A stretch of 64,000 nucleotides of DNA from positions 35,901,001 through 35,965,000 of the forward strand of contig NC_088344.1 of the NCBI RefSeq assembly GCF_036884655.1, written 5' to 3'. The DNA comes from Musa acuminata AAA Group. Taxonomy: Eukaryota; Streptophyta; Magnoliopsida; Zingiberales; Musaceae. The notes beneath the pieces are model-generated. The model was not told the DNA's origin. It made no database searches and saw only the letters and a list, made by a program, of their open reading frames with translations. The stretch's first letter is position 1. Every line of letters starts with the position of its first letter. Below, piece by piece: positions 14,201 through 26,287 of the stretch. The position numbers and the translations under genes were made by a program.

Positions 14201-17200
14201 AGAATTTGAATAGAGTGGAAAATGTTTGATAAGATAAGATATTGAATTTCGACTTCCAAAATGATTTCGTCAACTACAGAAGGCTCATGTTCAAAATCTG
14301 AATCAATGAGCGAGAAAGAACTGTATCTGTGATTCTGTGTTTGCTTGGAGAGATGAAAATATATTAGATTCGTCACAAACTGAATCCAATATCCAAAGTT
14401 AATCACAACATATGTCCCATATCAGATACAGCAGATGCATAAATGATACAAATAAGTTGTAGAAAGAAGAGTTACTAATTCAGCAACACAATTTGAACAG
14501 ACAAAATGAATATGCAAATCCAACTTAGATAGAACTTACAGGGATTCCACATCTGTTCAAGGCACTTGCAGCCAAAAATGCTGCAAGCTTAGAAAAGGCT
14601 GCTGCGACATTCTCACCAACAGAACATCTGAAACTATTTCGGGTGGCAAGTATCATGCAGTACCGACCAATATCAGGATCAGATAAGAAAGCATGATTGT
14701 GCAAAGCAACTAAATTACAGCTGACATGTTTTGTCCGAAAATCAACTAGTCTCTTGACTGATTGTGAGTAATTCCCCAATGTCCACTGACCATGCAAAAT
14801 TATGTTAGCATTAACAGGCTATAGAATTTTGACATAGAAACAATTGGAAATTTCTGGGAGAATGAGAAAATAAAAACTAGGATGCTTATATAACACATAC
14901 CTCAAGTAGGCTGGAAAGCCAGTAGTCACCTTTCTCTAATGCATTGGGAAGCAAGATGCTTAATATGAGTTGCCTCTCCAATGGACCACCATAACCTTCA
15001 ATGAGCCGACAAATAACAAGAGCTAGTTGTTCATCCCCAAGGTTCTTAGCACAAACAGTGACAGCAGAGGAAGGATCTCCACCTAGCAGAAAAAAAGCTA
15101 TTGCGAGCTCCAATTGATGTCTTCCCATCAAAACATAAGCATTCTTCAGAGCAGCAGCTTTGTTCTTCTCTTCCTAAATCAGTGAAAATGCACTCTCAAA
15201 AAGGCAGTACAATGTTTTGCACCACTTTCCACATGAGCATAATATATCAGCTTTTATAAAACAAACTTGGAACTTGGAAGATCCATGCCCCCAAAATGTC
15301 ATTTTTAATGCAAAATAAGATACTACATAAGTGCTTGCAAACTTCACACAATGCCCTAGAGCAAAAAGGAGTATATTATGCACAATTACACTGACAAACC
15401 TGGAAATTACGTGAAAGAAATCCAAACAAAACTTTGTCTTTCTCATCTTTGCTAATTTTGAAAAGGCCAGCCAAAACTTGAAGCCTGTTGAGTGCTAAAT
15501 ACAAAAGTGCACAGTCCTTAGGGTTCTTGTTTTTCAGATATTGCGATCTTGCCAGCTTCTCCATCTATATGGTCAAATATATTATGTTAGTCAGGAAGAT
15601 CTGGAGCATGATTATGCAAAAGAATGAAAGCAATTAAAATGAACAATCAAACAGAATTTCCAGAAAGTTACATAACATTATCAGAATATAAACACATGCC
15701 CAGAAATTCAGTAAAGGGATGGCACACTATAAAACAATGGACCAACTTGTTCAATAATATTCAACAACCCACATAATCAAAAGAGCTGCATTTTTAGGTC
15801 GAAAGAATGATTTCAGTGGTACAATTAGTTTGAATACTAGTATTTTGTTTCATAGCAATGTGAGATTACAAAAGCTGCAGATCTATGATGTTTATAAATA
15901 GTAACTGCAGAATTATGCTAAATAGATAATGTAAGACCAAGCAATCAATCTGACATGACAGTTTGGAATTAAGTAATATACCCTTGTTCGCAGCTGTGAC
16001 ACATTTGTATACCATAACCCTATACCCAAATTTCTCATTTCTAACCAAGATGGCTCCGTGGATAAAACAGAACTAAGCATATCATCTTGACAATCAGATA
16101 GGAAGGCCCATGCAGCCAACCTAGAGTTGATGACAAGCTCTTCAGCAACCATCTTTCCAAACTTACGAATGAAATATAGATGTTGAAATCGCACAGAAAC
16201 CCAGAACCTTTGGAGAAATAAAAAAACATTGTTAATATTATGACAAACAATCCCAAAATCAGTGACTTCGTATTTGTATTTGTACATACAAGGTAGACAC
16301 TTCACAAAGTATAAGAATAAATTTGATATCTTAGAAAATCACTTCTACTCTTTTTATTTTAACATACCTACGCCCGGCTTCATCAAGGCTTTTATAGGCT
16401 GAAGTAGCTCTTGCATCACTGATTTCATTCAGAAGATCAAGAATCACAAGTATTTGGGTTTTCTCCAAATCTGTCATACCAGCAATTCCATCAGATTTCT
16501 CAAGAGTTTCAATGAGATCCATGATTTCAGATTTTTCATCAGCAGTTGAAATTCTCCCAAAAGTGTTAGCCTCTAATTTACTGTCTAGCAACTGGAGACT
16601 GTTTCCTTGAAAATGCAAAGTAGGTTCTTCTGAAGTAGTACCCTGACCCCAAAATAACCTTTCACTGGATGAATTTACAGAGTTATTATCCTCAAAGTAT
16701 GTAGACAAGTGTACTTCAGGCACATTATAGGAAGATTTTCCACAATGATTGCCCTTCATAATGGAAGATGAAGTTTTACTACAACTAACACATTTAACAA
16801 AATGTTTCACAATAACTTTTGCACGTTTCCAGTTACCTGCAACAAGTGATCATTGTTTCAACAGTAGTATGAAGTATGAACAACATCTTACAAGTGAAAC
16901 CTTTGAAGCTCAGGCAGGAGTTAGTCATGGCCTAATGCTCAATGTCACCACAATAAAACTAGATGAAACAGAGAAAAGCATAAAACCAGATTATTAATAG
17001 CATTACAGTTTTTTAATGTCAAATTAATATCTATATATATGTATAATATTCTCAGCACAAATTTAATAATCCAAGACCAATACAAACTAAATGATATTCA
17101 CTGATTCCTTATGCATTATAATTTTTTGTATAATATCCTTTTCCATGAGTATATTCCTCGAAAAATAATAATCAATATTAATAACAGAATATTCTCACAG

Positions 17201-20200
17201 AACCTATGGCAATGAAGCTAGGATCAGATCAGGAAAATAAATTTTGAGTGAATTATTTTTTCTGATTTCCTGGCGGGCACCATTTTCGGCAATTTAGGGA
17301 CATACCATTTAAGTGAGACTTGAGAAAGAAAGTTAACCGTATTAACAACATACAAAATGAGGACGAAGCTGGTGAGCACACATGACCTAAGGAAAAATAA
17401 AGGTATTGATATCTTGCAATGAATAAGGAAACAGAAGAAATATGACAAGATAAAGTAGGATTCATATTAATGGCACATAAGTAGAGGTAATACTGAAATA
17501 GATTATAATCCCTTAATATAGCTGTGGTCTGATACAGAATCAAACTTGGAAGGACTGAGAAAGCACTTTGTAGATAATGAACAAATTGTTCCAAGTTACA
17601 GAAGATTTCCCATTTGTCTGGTCAGCTTAGAGCTTGATGATGACTAAAAGTGAAAAATTAGCAAAAGGAACTTATAATTCAAATGTTAAGCCACTAACAG
17701 ATTGCAGAACTATAACCCCATTGCCATGCATACCCAATTCTACTTAAGTTTATAGTGCTCAAATGGTGAAAACAACTCTTGTGTATCCAATGAATATGTC
17801 CTTGTGTATTTGTTTTCTGTTCCTCTTTAAGAGAAGTATCGACAACTGTCCAACTAAAGTAAAACTACTGATGAACAAGGCAATAATATTGTGGTCAGAA
17901 TCAAATAGGCAATGGATAGAGCATGATCAAGCCTCTAAAAGTCTAATGCTGCATAATATGATGCTACGTCACCAAGAGAAAACGATCATGAATAGCATAT
18001 AGCAAACTATAGCATCGGATGAAGTAGGATGACTATGCTACTGTTGCTACATAGATCAATACGTCTCTTCTTTCCAGAAATAACAATCATTTCCAGGTTT
18101 GCAAGAGTCTCCTTCAGAAGTTAATGGCTACTTCCCTGCAGCACTACTTTTTCCATCATCTAGACATCTTCCACCAACTAGTCAGATGGGGTAGATTAAG
18201 GGAAGTATCATCATAAAATTGAGTGACTGATGGAGTTTAATTCTTCTGTACAGTGATTTCAAACCATCAAGACCATGTTACATTTATCTGGACATGGATA
18301 CTTTGTTAGTAGGCAAAATACAATGACTGTAGTAAGCATCAAAAACAGTTCAAATTTAATATTTGAAAACCAAAGGCCAATTTTCATAAGATAATGTTAT
18401 AAATCCTTCCGAGGTACTGGCTAACAATAGAAAACCAATAACTTAGAACTATTTATGCATAAACAGGTTTGGTCGACTGGTGATCATGACTCATGAGAAC
18501 ACACCCAAGGGGAAAATGGTGTTGCTTGCTTTCTAAATAGACAGTCCATTCACAACATAAGCTGCAGACTATTTGGATGATTGTCCTTCATGACAATAAT
18601 ATGTTTTTCAGTGTTCCTTAACCAACATAAGTTGCAAAGCAAAGGCTATGATATTTTTATATGTTGCCTATGACAACTTGTATGACGTCAAATATTGTAG
18701 GAGCTGAAACAGTACCTGAATAGATATATTGAATCAATGCCTCAGGATGATACAGTGCTAAAGTTCCATCCAATTTATTTGATATATCTAGAATGGAAAA
18801 TAACCTATTTCTAGTATCAGGAGCATAAGCCTGCTGAAAAATCTTTCCACTGCTCCCACTTTTCAATTGTTCTTGTGTCTTGAAGATGTTTCTATCAGTA
18901 TCACTTGCACAGAACAAGTTTTCTTGCATTCGATTAACATAGGCAACAGAATCATCACAGCACGGACTATTTGATCTGAATAACCACTGACTGTAGACAG
19001 AAAAATGTTTCTCGTGAACAAGCACAGCAGTCATCTTCGGTCCCCAAAAGAAGTCTCTTACAATGGTCAAAGAACTAGTGATTGCAATACAAGACCAACT
19101 ATGGATCTCCTTTGACTTATCTGAATGTACAAAAGAGTGAATAGAGGATCTTTTCTGTGAATATATACGCAACTCCATTGGCAGACAGATTCCAAGCAAT
19201 GTCTGACCATTGCCTAAAGCTAACCAACTAAGAGCAACAACAGTCCCTTTTAAGAATATTGCATCTTCTAAAACAAAAGAACCACCACCTGTCAACTTTA
19301 CAGATTCCCAGATATGAAGACTGGATGTACTGTTAGGGCCACAGATGCTGGTGGTAGCAACTTTACTGCCAAAACTAGCTAAAGAGACTGCGTTGACTGG
19401 ACCTTCATGTGCAGTAAATGTACCCGCTAACTCCCATGGGACATATTCCGTATCAGAATGTTCTGATTGCACATGGCAAACCCTCCATAGTCTCAAAGTT
19501 CCATCAGAATATCCTGTGGCCATATGGTATCCAAAATAACTACTAGGAAAATCATTAGAAGATGCTTGTTGGATGGATGGTAAACAACTACTTGGAGAAA
19601 CTACAGCAACACTGGTAACTTCACCACAACACTGGGGAGTAGGTAAGTTCGATGACTGCCTAAAAGAATTGGCATAATAAAATTTACCAGAAGAACTTGT
19701 GCATCTACCTTCTTCCGAAATAGCAAGTCCTTTGACATCAGAGGAAAGTATACCACTGGTTCCGGACATGTGAAGGATGACCTTCCATGATAAAGTTTGA
19801 AAATTTCTAATCCATACACAAAGCAATGAGAAACTACTATAACAAGATGATTGGCCAACACCGCAACTAATAGGTGTTGCAAACATTTGATCTGGACTCG
19901 CTCCATTTGTTTGACCACCAAATGGAATTGTGAGAATTTTGTGAGATAATATACTTTCCCCTTTCAAGGAATCTTCAATCATGAAACAATCAATTCCATC
20001 TTCATGTCCCACAAGAAGAAATCGGTTCTCCTCCAAAACTGAAGGTGCCCACACCAAGCATGAAAATTTACAATCAGGCGATGAAACTGGTAAATCTATA
20101 TGACCCATAAGTTTCCACATGGGATGTATGTGCGTATGCACACCCAAGATGCTCTCTGAAAGAGTAGACAAGGACCAGAAGAGAAGTAAACCATGGGAAT

Positions 20201-22545
20201 CCAATGAAACAGCAAGTTCAATATCACGACTATATGGATGCACTGCAATTTGTATGATGCGCCCAGTGTGCCCATGCTCACTGAGAGCACTGCCAGCAAA
20301 GCATGAAAGACTTCTCTCCTTTGTTATCTTACTTAAAATTCCATCCTCTGTATTTTCTGATGAACTATACAATTGTGACCAGCTGATTGAATTATCAGGC
20401 AATAATTGAAGCAAAGAGCATGAAGAAGGTGGACCAAAAAGCCGACACCTTGAAGCAACAACTTTTACTAGGATAGGTTGGCCCATTGTCTCTGAAAAAT
20501 TACAATGAAGAAAGTTAGACCCTTTAAGATCTATCAAATCTGCTTTCTTCCACATTGTCACCCGTGGAAACCGTGTAGGGGACACATCATCAAGACAATG
20601 AATGGCCCAGAAAGTAATGGAGAAGTTAGGCCCTACACCAATCAACCACTCACACTTGCCAATTTGCTCACATTCAGTATGAGATGATAACAAAGAATAA
20701 CAATCTCCTTCACCCTTTTCAATTACACCACCAAGTTCAAGTGCCCATTTTACAAATATGTTTCTACCAAGTGTTCCCTTCAAAGACTGGTTCATTTCAA
20801 TCACCGCAACAACATGGAACAATCGCCTCATGTGCTTCTGATCATGCATGTCCTTATTGAATTTTCTAGGCCTACCGTTGTCTATCTCACTCCACAATCT
20901 TACTGTTCCATCCAAGCAGCAAGTCAACAGCATGTCCCTCCATGCAGGGAAAGCATCTTTTTGCAATTGCATCCCAGAAAATGGCCTCCACTGAATCATC
21001 AAAACAGGTTGAGGATGACAGAGCTGAACTTTTGTTATTCCCGATTTACCATCATCATGATATACTAGAACATGCTTGGTTTCGTCTGACACTGAAGAAT
21101 GAAGGTCTCCGGATATAACTTTGTCATGCTGCATCAATGCTTGCGGAGCTGTTGCCACAGACCCTTGAGCAAACTGGGTTGCAGAAACAATAGTTTGAGG
21201 CACCTCTGCTTTCAACTTCCAAGACATTTCCCAAGAGCAGCCCTTTTTCCTATTCCATAAGACCACTTCGGCACCAGCAGCAACTAGCCCATCACCAGAC
21301 CCCGTCCATCCAATTGTCTCTATTGAAAATGTCTCCACAAACCCCACAGTCTGCTTCCAAGAAAAGGAACCTGAAATTTTCAGTTGCTCAGTTATGGTTT
21401 GTTACCAACAACAGGTAAAAAAGTAAAAGTCCTTCAGAAATTTTATCCATGGTTGAAATTATTTTGCTGCTAACAGAACTCCGACTGCCACTGCCTGTCA
21501 ACTAAACAGAAAATTCCAAGCAATTCGATGAATACATAGAAATTAGTTATTGGACATTTTTTACTTATAACACTAGCAAAAAGAACTTAGTCCACAGTAT
21601 GCTAAAGGACTAACAATTGAAATGCGCTAATCCTGAACCTTTCTAGTACAATTGTTGTTACCTCCAGAATCCTGAAAGACAAAACTGGCTGGGTGCGTGA
21701 AGCAGGATCAACCCAGATGGTACAGTAAATATGCAAGTACAAACCCACCTACATACTCAGAACGCTTTGACTCCTTTGGATGAAGTAAAGCAAAATGCCA
21801 AGCACAGCTAGAGGCAATGGCACAAACATCTTAGGAAAGGACTAATAGATTCAAATATAAGATACCCAATTAAATCATGTGGCATATATTTTGTAATCAG
21901 AATCAATCTGAATATTCAAGAATCAAAGAAAATCTAGAACCTTTAAACTTTGGGAATGAAATTAATCAGTTCTTGATCCAAAACACTCGAGGAAAGAAGA
22001 GAAGAAACGAGCAGATTCAAAGAGAAACACTCACGTGGAGATAAATCAGTTTGCTTGGTTTCTCTCCACTCAGTCCTTTTTCTCTCTCCAATTTTCTCGA
22101 TTCTAATAGTCAGGAAACCGAAAAGACACTCCCTCTTACCTGATTCGCCGCCGGGGACCGGCAAGTACACGAAGATGCTATTTCCCAATGCCGCCGCGAT
22201 CTCTCCCTCTGACGGTATCGCTGGGCACCAAGAGACCGCACTCAAATCGACGGGCTCACCTCCAGGCGGCGGCTCGATCACCTGCCGGAAGAATGGGCCG
22301 AGTTGGCGTTCGTGGTCGGAGAGAGGAGAAGGAAAGTGGGAAATGACGAGAAGAGAGGAGGCGCCGTATGCGATCCACGAGGCGCCACCAAATTCCGGGA
22401 GCCAATCGATCGCCGACCCGCGGCGGTTTGGAGCGGGAGGGATCAGCTGGGATCGGACGAGCTCGAGAGGGAGGATATCGATGATGTCCTCGGGCTCATC
22501 GGCTCCGCCTCCACGGTTCGCCGTGCCGCCGCCCGCCTCCGGCAT
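4532..22545 (-). CDS. Giant WD40 protein, rabconnectin-3alpha / DmX / RAVE (Rav1) family, C-terminal end off-window
   Basis: Thirteen exons read on the minus strand: 22140-22545, 18716-21370, 16368-16836, 15982-16207, 15400-15564, 14901-15173, 14540-14785, 12976-13359, 11480-12829, 11314-11370, 8616-9044, 4772-4995, 4532-4665. All junctions are GT-AG and all phases agree, giving 7018 coding nt (about 2339 residues). The start is the ATG at 22545, followed by a Gly-rich leader and the plant-conserved block around [21 protein letters not shown]-terminal propeller blades are visible ([12 protein letters not shown] near residue 290, [11 protein letters not shown] near 760). Exons 3-8 hold the Rav1-type helical region (e.g. 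[36 protein letters not shown]), and exons 11-13 start a second propeller ([28 protein letters not shown]). Family members regulate V-ATPase assembly and endosomal traffic; this role is inferred from homology (Arabidopsis counterpart, from memory, At2g46560, about 2500 residues). The last about 170 residues are not found between 1 and 4531, so they should lie to the left. Introns 10, 11 and 13 are enlarged by transposons. Confidence 0.93.
6195..6962 (-). mobile_element. hAT-like non-autonomous element carrying a PIP5K MORN-repeat fragment (Pack-type)
   Basis: Ends are CAGGGTTTTTAAT on the left and, read inward from the right, CAAGGTTTTTAAT. They are flanked by 8-bp target duplications GATTTTGC (6187-6194) and GATTTTGT (6963-6970), which fits hAT elements. 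Outer parts are the TACCGG/CGGTA family sequence. The interior (about 6390-6812, minus strand) encodes MORN repeats. It lies in intron 11 of the DmX-like gene. Confidence 0.8.
6390..6812 (-). pseudogene. Captured fragment of phosphatidylinositol 4-phosphate 5-kinase (MORN-repeat region)
   Basis: The minus strand reads [20 protein letters not shown], then [21 protein letters not shown], a TAG stop, then [20 protein letters not shown], then [19 protein letters not shown] and PKGRGV. The order and spacing match about six consecutive MORN repeats (x-G-x-G, YxGxW type) of plant PIP5K proteins. The kinase domain is absent, and the in-frame TAG together with substitutions shows it is not a functional gene. 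It appears intron-free over this stretch. The parent gene is not in the window. Confidence 0.85.
7673..8311 (+). mobile_element. hAT-type MITE with long (TA)n core
   Basis: Starts CAAGATCTGCAATACCG and ends TTTCAATCCTTG (inverted CAAGGATTGAAA). The 8-bp target duplications CTTTCCAG (7665-7672) and CTTTCTAG (8312-8319) differ by one base. The interior has GCGACGTCGCCTCGGCGA motifs and (TA)n at about 8124-8214. It is in intron 11 of the DmX-like gene. Apparent open frames here are low-complexity by-products. Confidence 0.85.
8124..8214. repeat. (TA)n microsatellite
   Basis: About 45 uninterrupted TA units inside the hAT-type MITE. Confidence 0.95.
9045..11313. other. DmX-like intron 10, 2.3 kb, with a degenerate repeat
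   Basis: Most of the intron shows nothing recognisable. About 10324-10680 is a worn member of the TACCGG/CGGTA element class: it begins CAAGGTTTTAAG, has GGTATGGTACATACTGG motifs and a purine tract (GAGGAGGAAGAGGGGGTAGA) at about 10450-10560. No target duplication was found. Confidence 0.5.
13360..14539. other. DmX-like intron 7, nothing recognised
   Basis: AT-rich intron of 1.2 kb without repeats or open frames of note; short open frames here have no motifs. Confidence 0.5.
16837..18715. other. DmX-like intron 2 with a possible foreign exon fragment on the plus strand
   Basis: The 1.9 kb intron is mostly featureless. On the plus strand about 17850-17935 reads [20 protein letters not shown], which resembles the W-rich core of DUF4050-type plant proteins (FVNHA...W...R..W). 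Downstream the frame has no further similarity. Weak support. Confidence 0.3.
21371..22139. other. DmX-like intron 1, nothing recognised
   Basis: 769 bp intron between the GC-rich first exon and the long second exon. Donor GTAAGAGG and acceptor TTTCAG are clear; there is no other content. Confidence 0.6.
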
Positions 22546-23160
22546 CTTGGTCTCCCCTGAGGCTAACGTTGGGATACTGCGCGGAGGTCGGTGCCGAGGA
22601 CCGAGTGGGGAAAATATTTAAGGAACATCTACAAAAAGGTCCCTGATTGAGAAGATAATAAATGATATATCCTCAGAAAGAAGGTTGATGAAGAACAGAT
22701 GTGGTTGCCCACTAAATTTTGGAGTCCTTCTGTTATTATCATGAAATAGAAGGACAAAATTTGATTTCCCAAGCAATACTTCTCTACTGGTTTACAACTA
22801 CCCAACCAGTACCCTCGTTTCGATTGGCAGTAACGTAAATTTCTGGGTCCCACCTTACAATTACGTGACAGGTACGTGAGATGGTCCAGATGGAAGGGGT
22901 GAAATGCATTTTCGAGAAGAAAATATGGGCCATCGTTATAACTTTGTTTGGGCCCGCTAGTTGTCATAGTGGGCTTGCTTTATGATTCGTGCGAAGATGG
23001 ATTAACCGACATCTACTTCCACCCCGAATATAAAAGCAGGGTCTCATCAGCTTCTGGTTTCCGTGACGCTAACGCGATCTCGGAGCACCGAACAAACACC
23101 GATCGAGGAAACCAAAGGATCGAGCGCTAGGTTTAGGGGTTCGATCGACGCACAACAAGG
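22546..23160. promoter_or_regulatory. Divergent promoter between the DmX-like gene and eIF1A
   Basis: Only 615 bp separate the two start codons, which face away from each other. On the eIF1A side, three TGGGCY (site II-type, TCP-bound) boxes sit at 22926-22931, 22949-22954 and 22970-22975, and a TATAAAAG box at 23029-23036. Site II boxes are known to drive translation-machinery genes in dividing plant tissue. No clear TATA box was found for the DmX-like side, whose leader (22546-22620) is GC-rich. Confidence 0.7.
23029..23036 (+). promoter_or_regulatory. TATA box of eIF1A
   Basis: TATAAAAG lies 125 bp upstream of the eIF1A ATG. A transcription start near 23060 would give a leader of about 100 nt. 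Confidence 0.65.
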
Positions 23161-23595
23161 ATGCCGAAGAACAAGGGGAAGGGAGGGAAGAACCGCAAGC
23201 GAGGGAAGAACGAGGCCGACGACGAGAAGCGCGAGCTGGTCTTCAAGGAGGACGGGCAGGAGTACGCCCAGGTCCTCCGGATGCTCGGCAACGGGCGCTG
23301 CGAGGCCATGTGCATCGACGGCAGCAAGCGGCTCTGCCACATCCGCGGCAAGATGCACAAGAAGGTCTGGATCGCCGCCGGGGACATCATCCTCTTGGGA
23401 CTCCGTGACTACCAGGACGACAAGGCCGACGTCATCTTCAAGTACATGCCCGACGAGGCCCGCCTCCTCAAGGCCTACGGCGAGCTTCCCGAGAACATCC
23501 GTCTCAACGAGGGCATCGGAGGCCTCGACGTGGAGGATGAGGGCGCTGCTGATGACTACATCGAGTTCGAGGATGAGGACATCGACAAAATCTAA
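23161..23595 (+). CDS. eIF1A: Translation initiation factor eIF1A, intronless
   Basis: 144 codons plus TAA, a single exon of the usual family length. The basic N-terminal tail ([16 protein letters not shown]), the S1/OB fold (about residues 30-100, with the [20 protein letters not shown] core) and the acidic C-terminal tail ending EDEDIDKI are all present; this end corresponds to the DIDDI-type motif that contacts eIF5B. The protein acts on the 40S subunit in scanning and start-codon choice with eIF1 and eIF5B. The coding sequence is very GC-rich in third positions, unlike the AT-rich flanks, as is common for monocot genes. No disruption is seen. Site II boxes and a TATA box lie upstream, and an imperfect tandem repeat begins about 260 bp downstream. 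Confidence 0.98.
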   Translation: MPKNKGKGGKNRKRGKNEADDEKRELVFKEDGQEYAQVLRMLGNGRCEAMCIDGSKRLCHIRGKMHKKVWIAAGDIILLGLRDYQDDKADVIFKYMPDEARLLKAYGELPENIRLNEGIGGLDVEDEGAADDYIEFEDEDIDKI

Positions 23596-23852
23596 GTAAT
23601 GGAAGAATCGATTTTGGTCTGCCTTTGCCTTTACCTCTTCTTGTTTGGTGATGATCCCTTCCCTTCCTGATCAATTGGATGCCTAAATCTGCTTCTTGAA
23701 TAGGGTTATAACATAAAAATAATTATGAAGATGCTTGTATGGCTATATATTCATAATTCCGCGATGGTGGCTGCTTGTGTGAACAAGATTTTTAATCTGA
23801 TATGATGATGTTTCTATTTTACTTACCTATAAAGAAAATAACAGTTGAGTAT

Positions 23853-24683
23853 GTTTGATGAGTCTTGGTATGTGGTTGCATTGGTATAGTATCCTTTAGG
23901 CATGGAGAAGTAGAATTGATGCAAGGTTCAGCTTATAAGTTTTTTTCTCATTCTTTTGTCTGTGGCAGTGGTTCTGATTGGATCTACCCATGTGTGCATA
24001 ATTTTATACTCACAATTCTGCTGTTCTATTGCTCTCATGCATGTTAACCTCAATACTGAGGCTGTTAATGAAATGACAAGTTTGGTGGACATGCATATTT
24101 GCTTCAGAATTTTTGCTGCTTGGAGTAGTCCATCTCAGATCATCTCTCATGTTTCACACTCTTAACATCTTTCCAATGTACTCTGTTTTGTGTGTCCTTT
24201 TGCACTGTGTGTTTACGCTTTACAGTATATTTAATGAAGCTTGGTATGTGGTTACTAGCTAAAAGATGAAGGGAGACACTGATCTAGTATCCTTTAGGCA
24301 TGGAGAGCCATTACTGATGCAAGGTTCAGCTTATAAGTTTTTGTCTTATTATTTTGTCTGTAGTGCTGGTTCTGGTTGGAATTACCCATGTGTTGCATAA
24401 TTTCATTCTCACAATTCTGTTGTTCTATTGCTCTCATGCATGCTTACTTAAATCCCTAGGTTGTTGATGAAATGACAATTTTAGTAGACAATTTTAGATG
24501 AAATGACAAATCCAAAACTAAGTGTATAAAGTTTGTAGGATCACTAAGATGCATATTTTTGCTCAAGTCATTTTGTTGCTTGGAGTAGTCCATCTCAGCT
24601 GGTTTATCTCTCATGTTTCATACTCATTCAACATCTTTCCAATGTATTCAGTTTTGCATGTCCTTTTGTATTGTGTGTTTACA
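23853..24683 (+). repeat. Imperfect tandem duplication in the eIF1A 3' flank (2 x about 375-450 bp)
   Basis: Copy A (23853-24229) and copy B (24230-24683) share the same ordered blocks: a CTTGGTATGTGGTT start, AGTATCCTTTAGGCATGGAGA, GATGCAAGGTTCAGCTTATA, TGTTCTATTGCTCTCATGC, GCTTGGAGTAGTCCATCTC and ACATCTTTCCAATGTA. Copy B carries small insertions. No coding potential was found. The stretch 24684-25437 after it shows no gene. Confidence 0.8.
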
Positions 24684-25437
24684 GTATGATTGGTGAAGGT
24701 TAATCCGACAGTTTTTTGTTCTGGAGACTCCATTTAGTGGAGTGCTTAGAATTCATCATGAGTAAGCCAAATGCTGGTCGATGTTGCATGAATGATATTA
24801 GGACTATGGCCCATGGGCTGCTATTTTTTCTAATTTGTTCATTAATTTGAGCAATGTGTCTATGCTTGTTCGGTAGCTGAGGTGCTACTGATATGTGGAC
24901 AGGAAGAAGAATTGATATGAAACTTTGCTTTTTGATTGCACATCGAGTAAAAGGTCCTTTAGGGTTTATTTCTGCAAGTAGCTGAGTATGCATAAGTTGA
25001 TTGCAATTTCCTGCTAGTAAACTTGGGCAAGTGGGGTCTTTTTATCTCTCTCTTAAGATGCTAGCACACATTGAATTGGATACTGATTGTGCTTGTTTAA
25101 GTTGCTATGTAACAAACATGCTGTTTATGCTAATTTGGAAGGATTTGTTTGATGCCTTGATCTTGATCTAAATGTAACTATAGATTCATGCTATTTGTGC
25201 TTATGTCAATAACTGCATTACCTCAACTTCCTGAAGTTTCCACATATTCTGGGAGGCATTGTTGAAACCTTGATCACCCAAATGACCTCCATTTTAACTG
25301 ATCCCAAGTTTTCTCTGGTTGTGGAAATTCTTTTCTAAATGTCTAATTGGGATCAGTGTTTGCTTTTTTGGTTATCGGATCTATTTTGATAATTTATCGT
25401 TTTATATCAGTGTATCAACACATGATATGTTAGTGTG

Positions 25438-25550
25438 GTGGAGAAACAAGGAAGGATGTATCGATAGCGATAGCGATGGTGGAGAAACAAGGATGTATCG
25501 ATAGCGATAGCAGTGGAGGAACAAGGATGTATCGATAGCGGTAGCGATGG
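25438..25550 (+). repeat. Minisatellite, 3 units of about 34-41 bp
   Basis: Three units built on GTGGAGAAACAAGGATGTAT followed by CGATAGCGATAGCGATG. The CGATAG hexamer is itself repeated inside each unit. Non-coding. Confidence 0.85.
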
Positions 25551-25849
25551 CATCTTACACTATAAATAATAAGACAATGATATGAATCACTGCTTCAGTC
25601 GTGTTTTTTGGGGTTAAAGTTAATGTAGATTTTTTTTTTTGGGACATAAGAATAAGACAAAAATAAAAAAAAATTAAAAGTATTTTTCCGGTATTAAAAA
25701 AAAAGAAACAGCAATCAGTTCCGTACATAAAAAAAAAAAAAAAAGAGACATACAATTATGTCCAACTAATGATACGAATCACTGCGAGCATTACATCCAT
25801 GAAATGATGTAGGAATAGGGTAGATGGTTGCGTCAGTCGTCGTCATGGA

Positions 25850-26287
25850 TCATCGATGTGCGGTGATGAGAGTCTCTATGAACCGCAACCCATCGAACCT
25901 GGGAGCGAACCTGTCTTCCGATGACCGCCGCCGCTGCTCTTCCTGCGCTACCAACAAGTGAGACTAGGCTTCGTACGATTCGTAGGGAACCATGACTCGC
26001 GTGCAAATTACCTGGTCTGCCGATTGCTGTTTCGGGGGGTCGGGGAGGGAGGAGCCAGACACGGCGGTCGAGTACGATGCGGCGGCGGTGATCACCGTGG
26101 ACGCGATCGTCACGGCGCCTGAACCCTTCATGGTGGTGGGAGTGACGAGGCGATCCGATGACGGTGACGTGAGAGAAGAAGTCTGCCTTCTCCGGCGCAG
26201 GTTGGACTCGGTTAGATGTGGCGACGAGTGGAATTTATGCCGTGCTCTTTCTTCCGGCCGAGTTGGCTTCTGCTGTTGGCAATCCAT
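25850..26287 (-). CDS. Small plant protein of unknown function, conserved C-terminal FIETLITAHR motif
   Basis: Two exons on the minus strand: 26012-26287 (92 codons from the ATG at 26287) and 25850-25942 (30 codons plus TGA). They are joined across a 69 bp intron (donor CAG|GTAATTTG, acceptor GCGCAG|GAAGAG), both phase 0. The 122-residue product starts MDCQQQKPTRP, has a Ser/Arg-rich middle, a small hydrophobic alanine-rich stretch, a PPKQQ segment and ends FDGLRFIETLITAHR. I recall this tail from uncharacterised angiosperm proteins but cannot name the family. Without the intron the reading frame stops at a TAG just before the conserved tail, which supports the splice. The opposite strand is also open for 119 codons, but without recognisable motifs. 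Function unknown. Confidence 0.6.
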
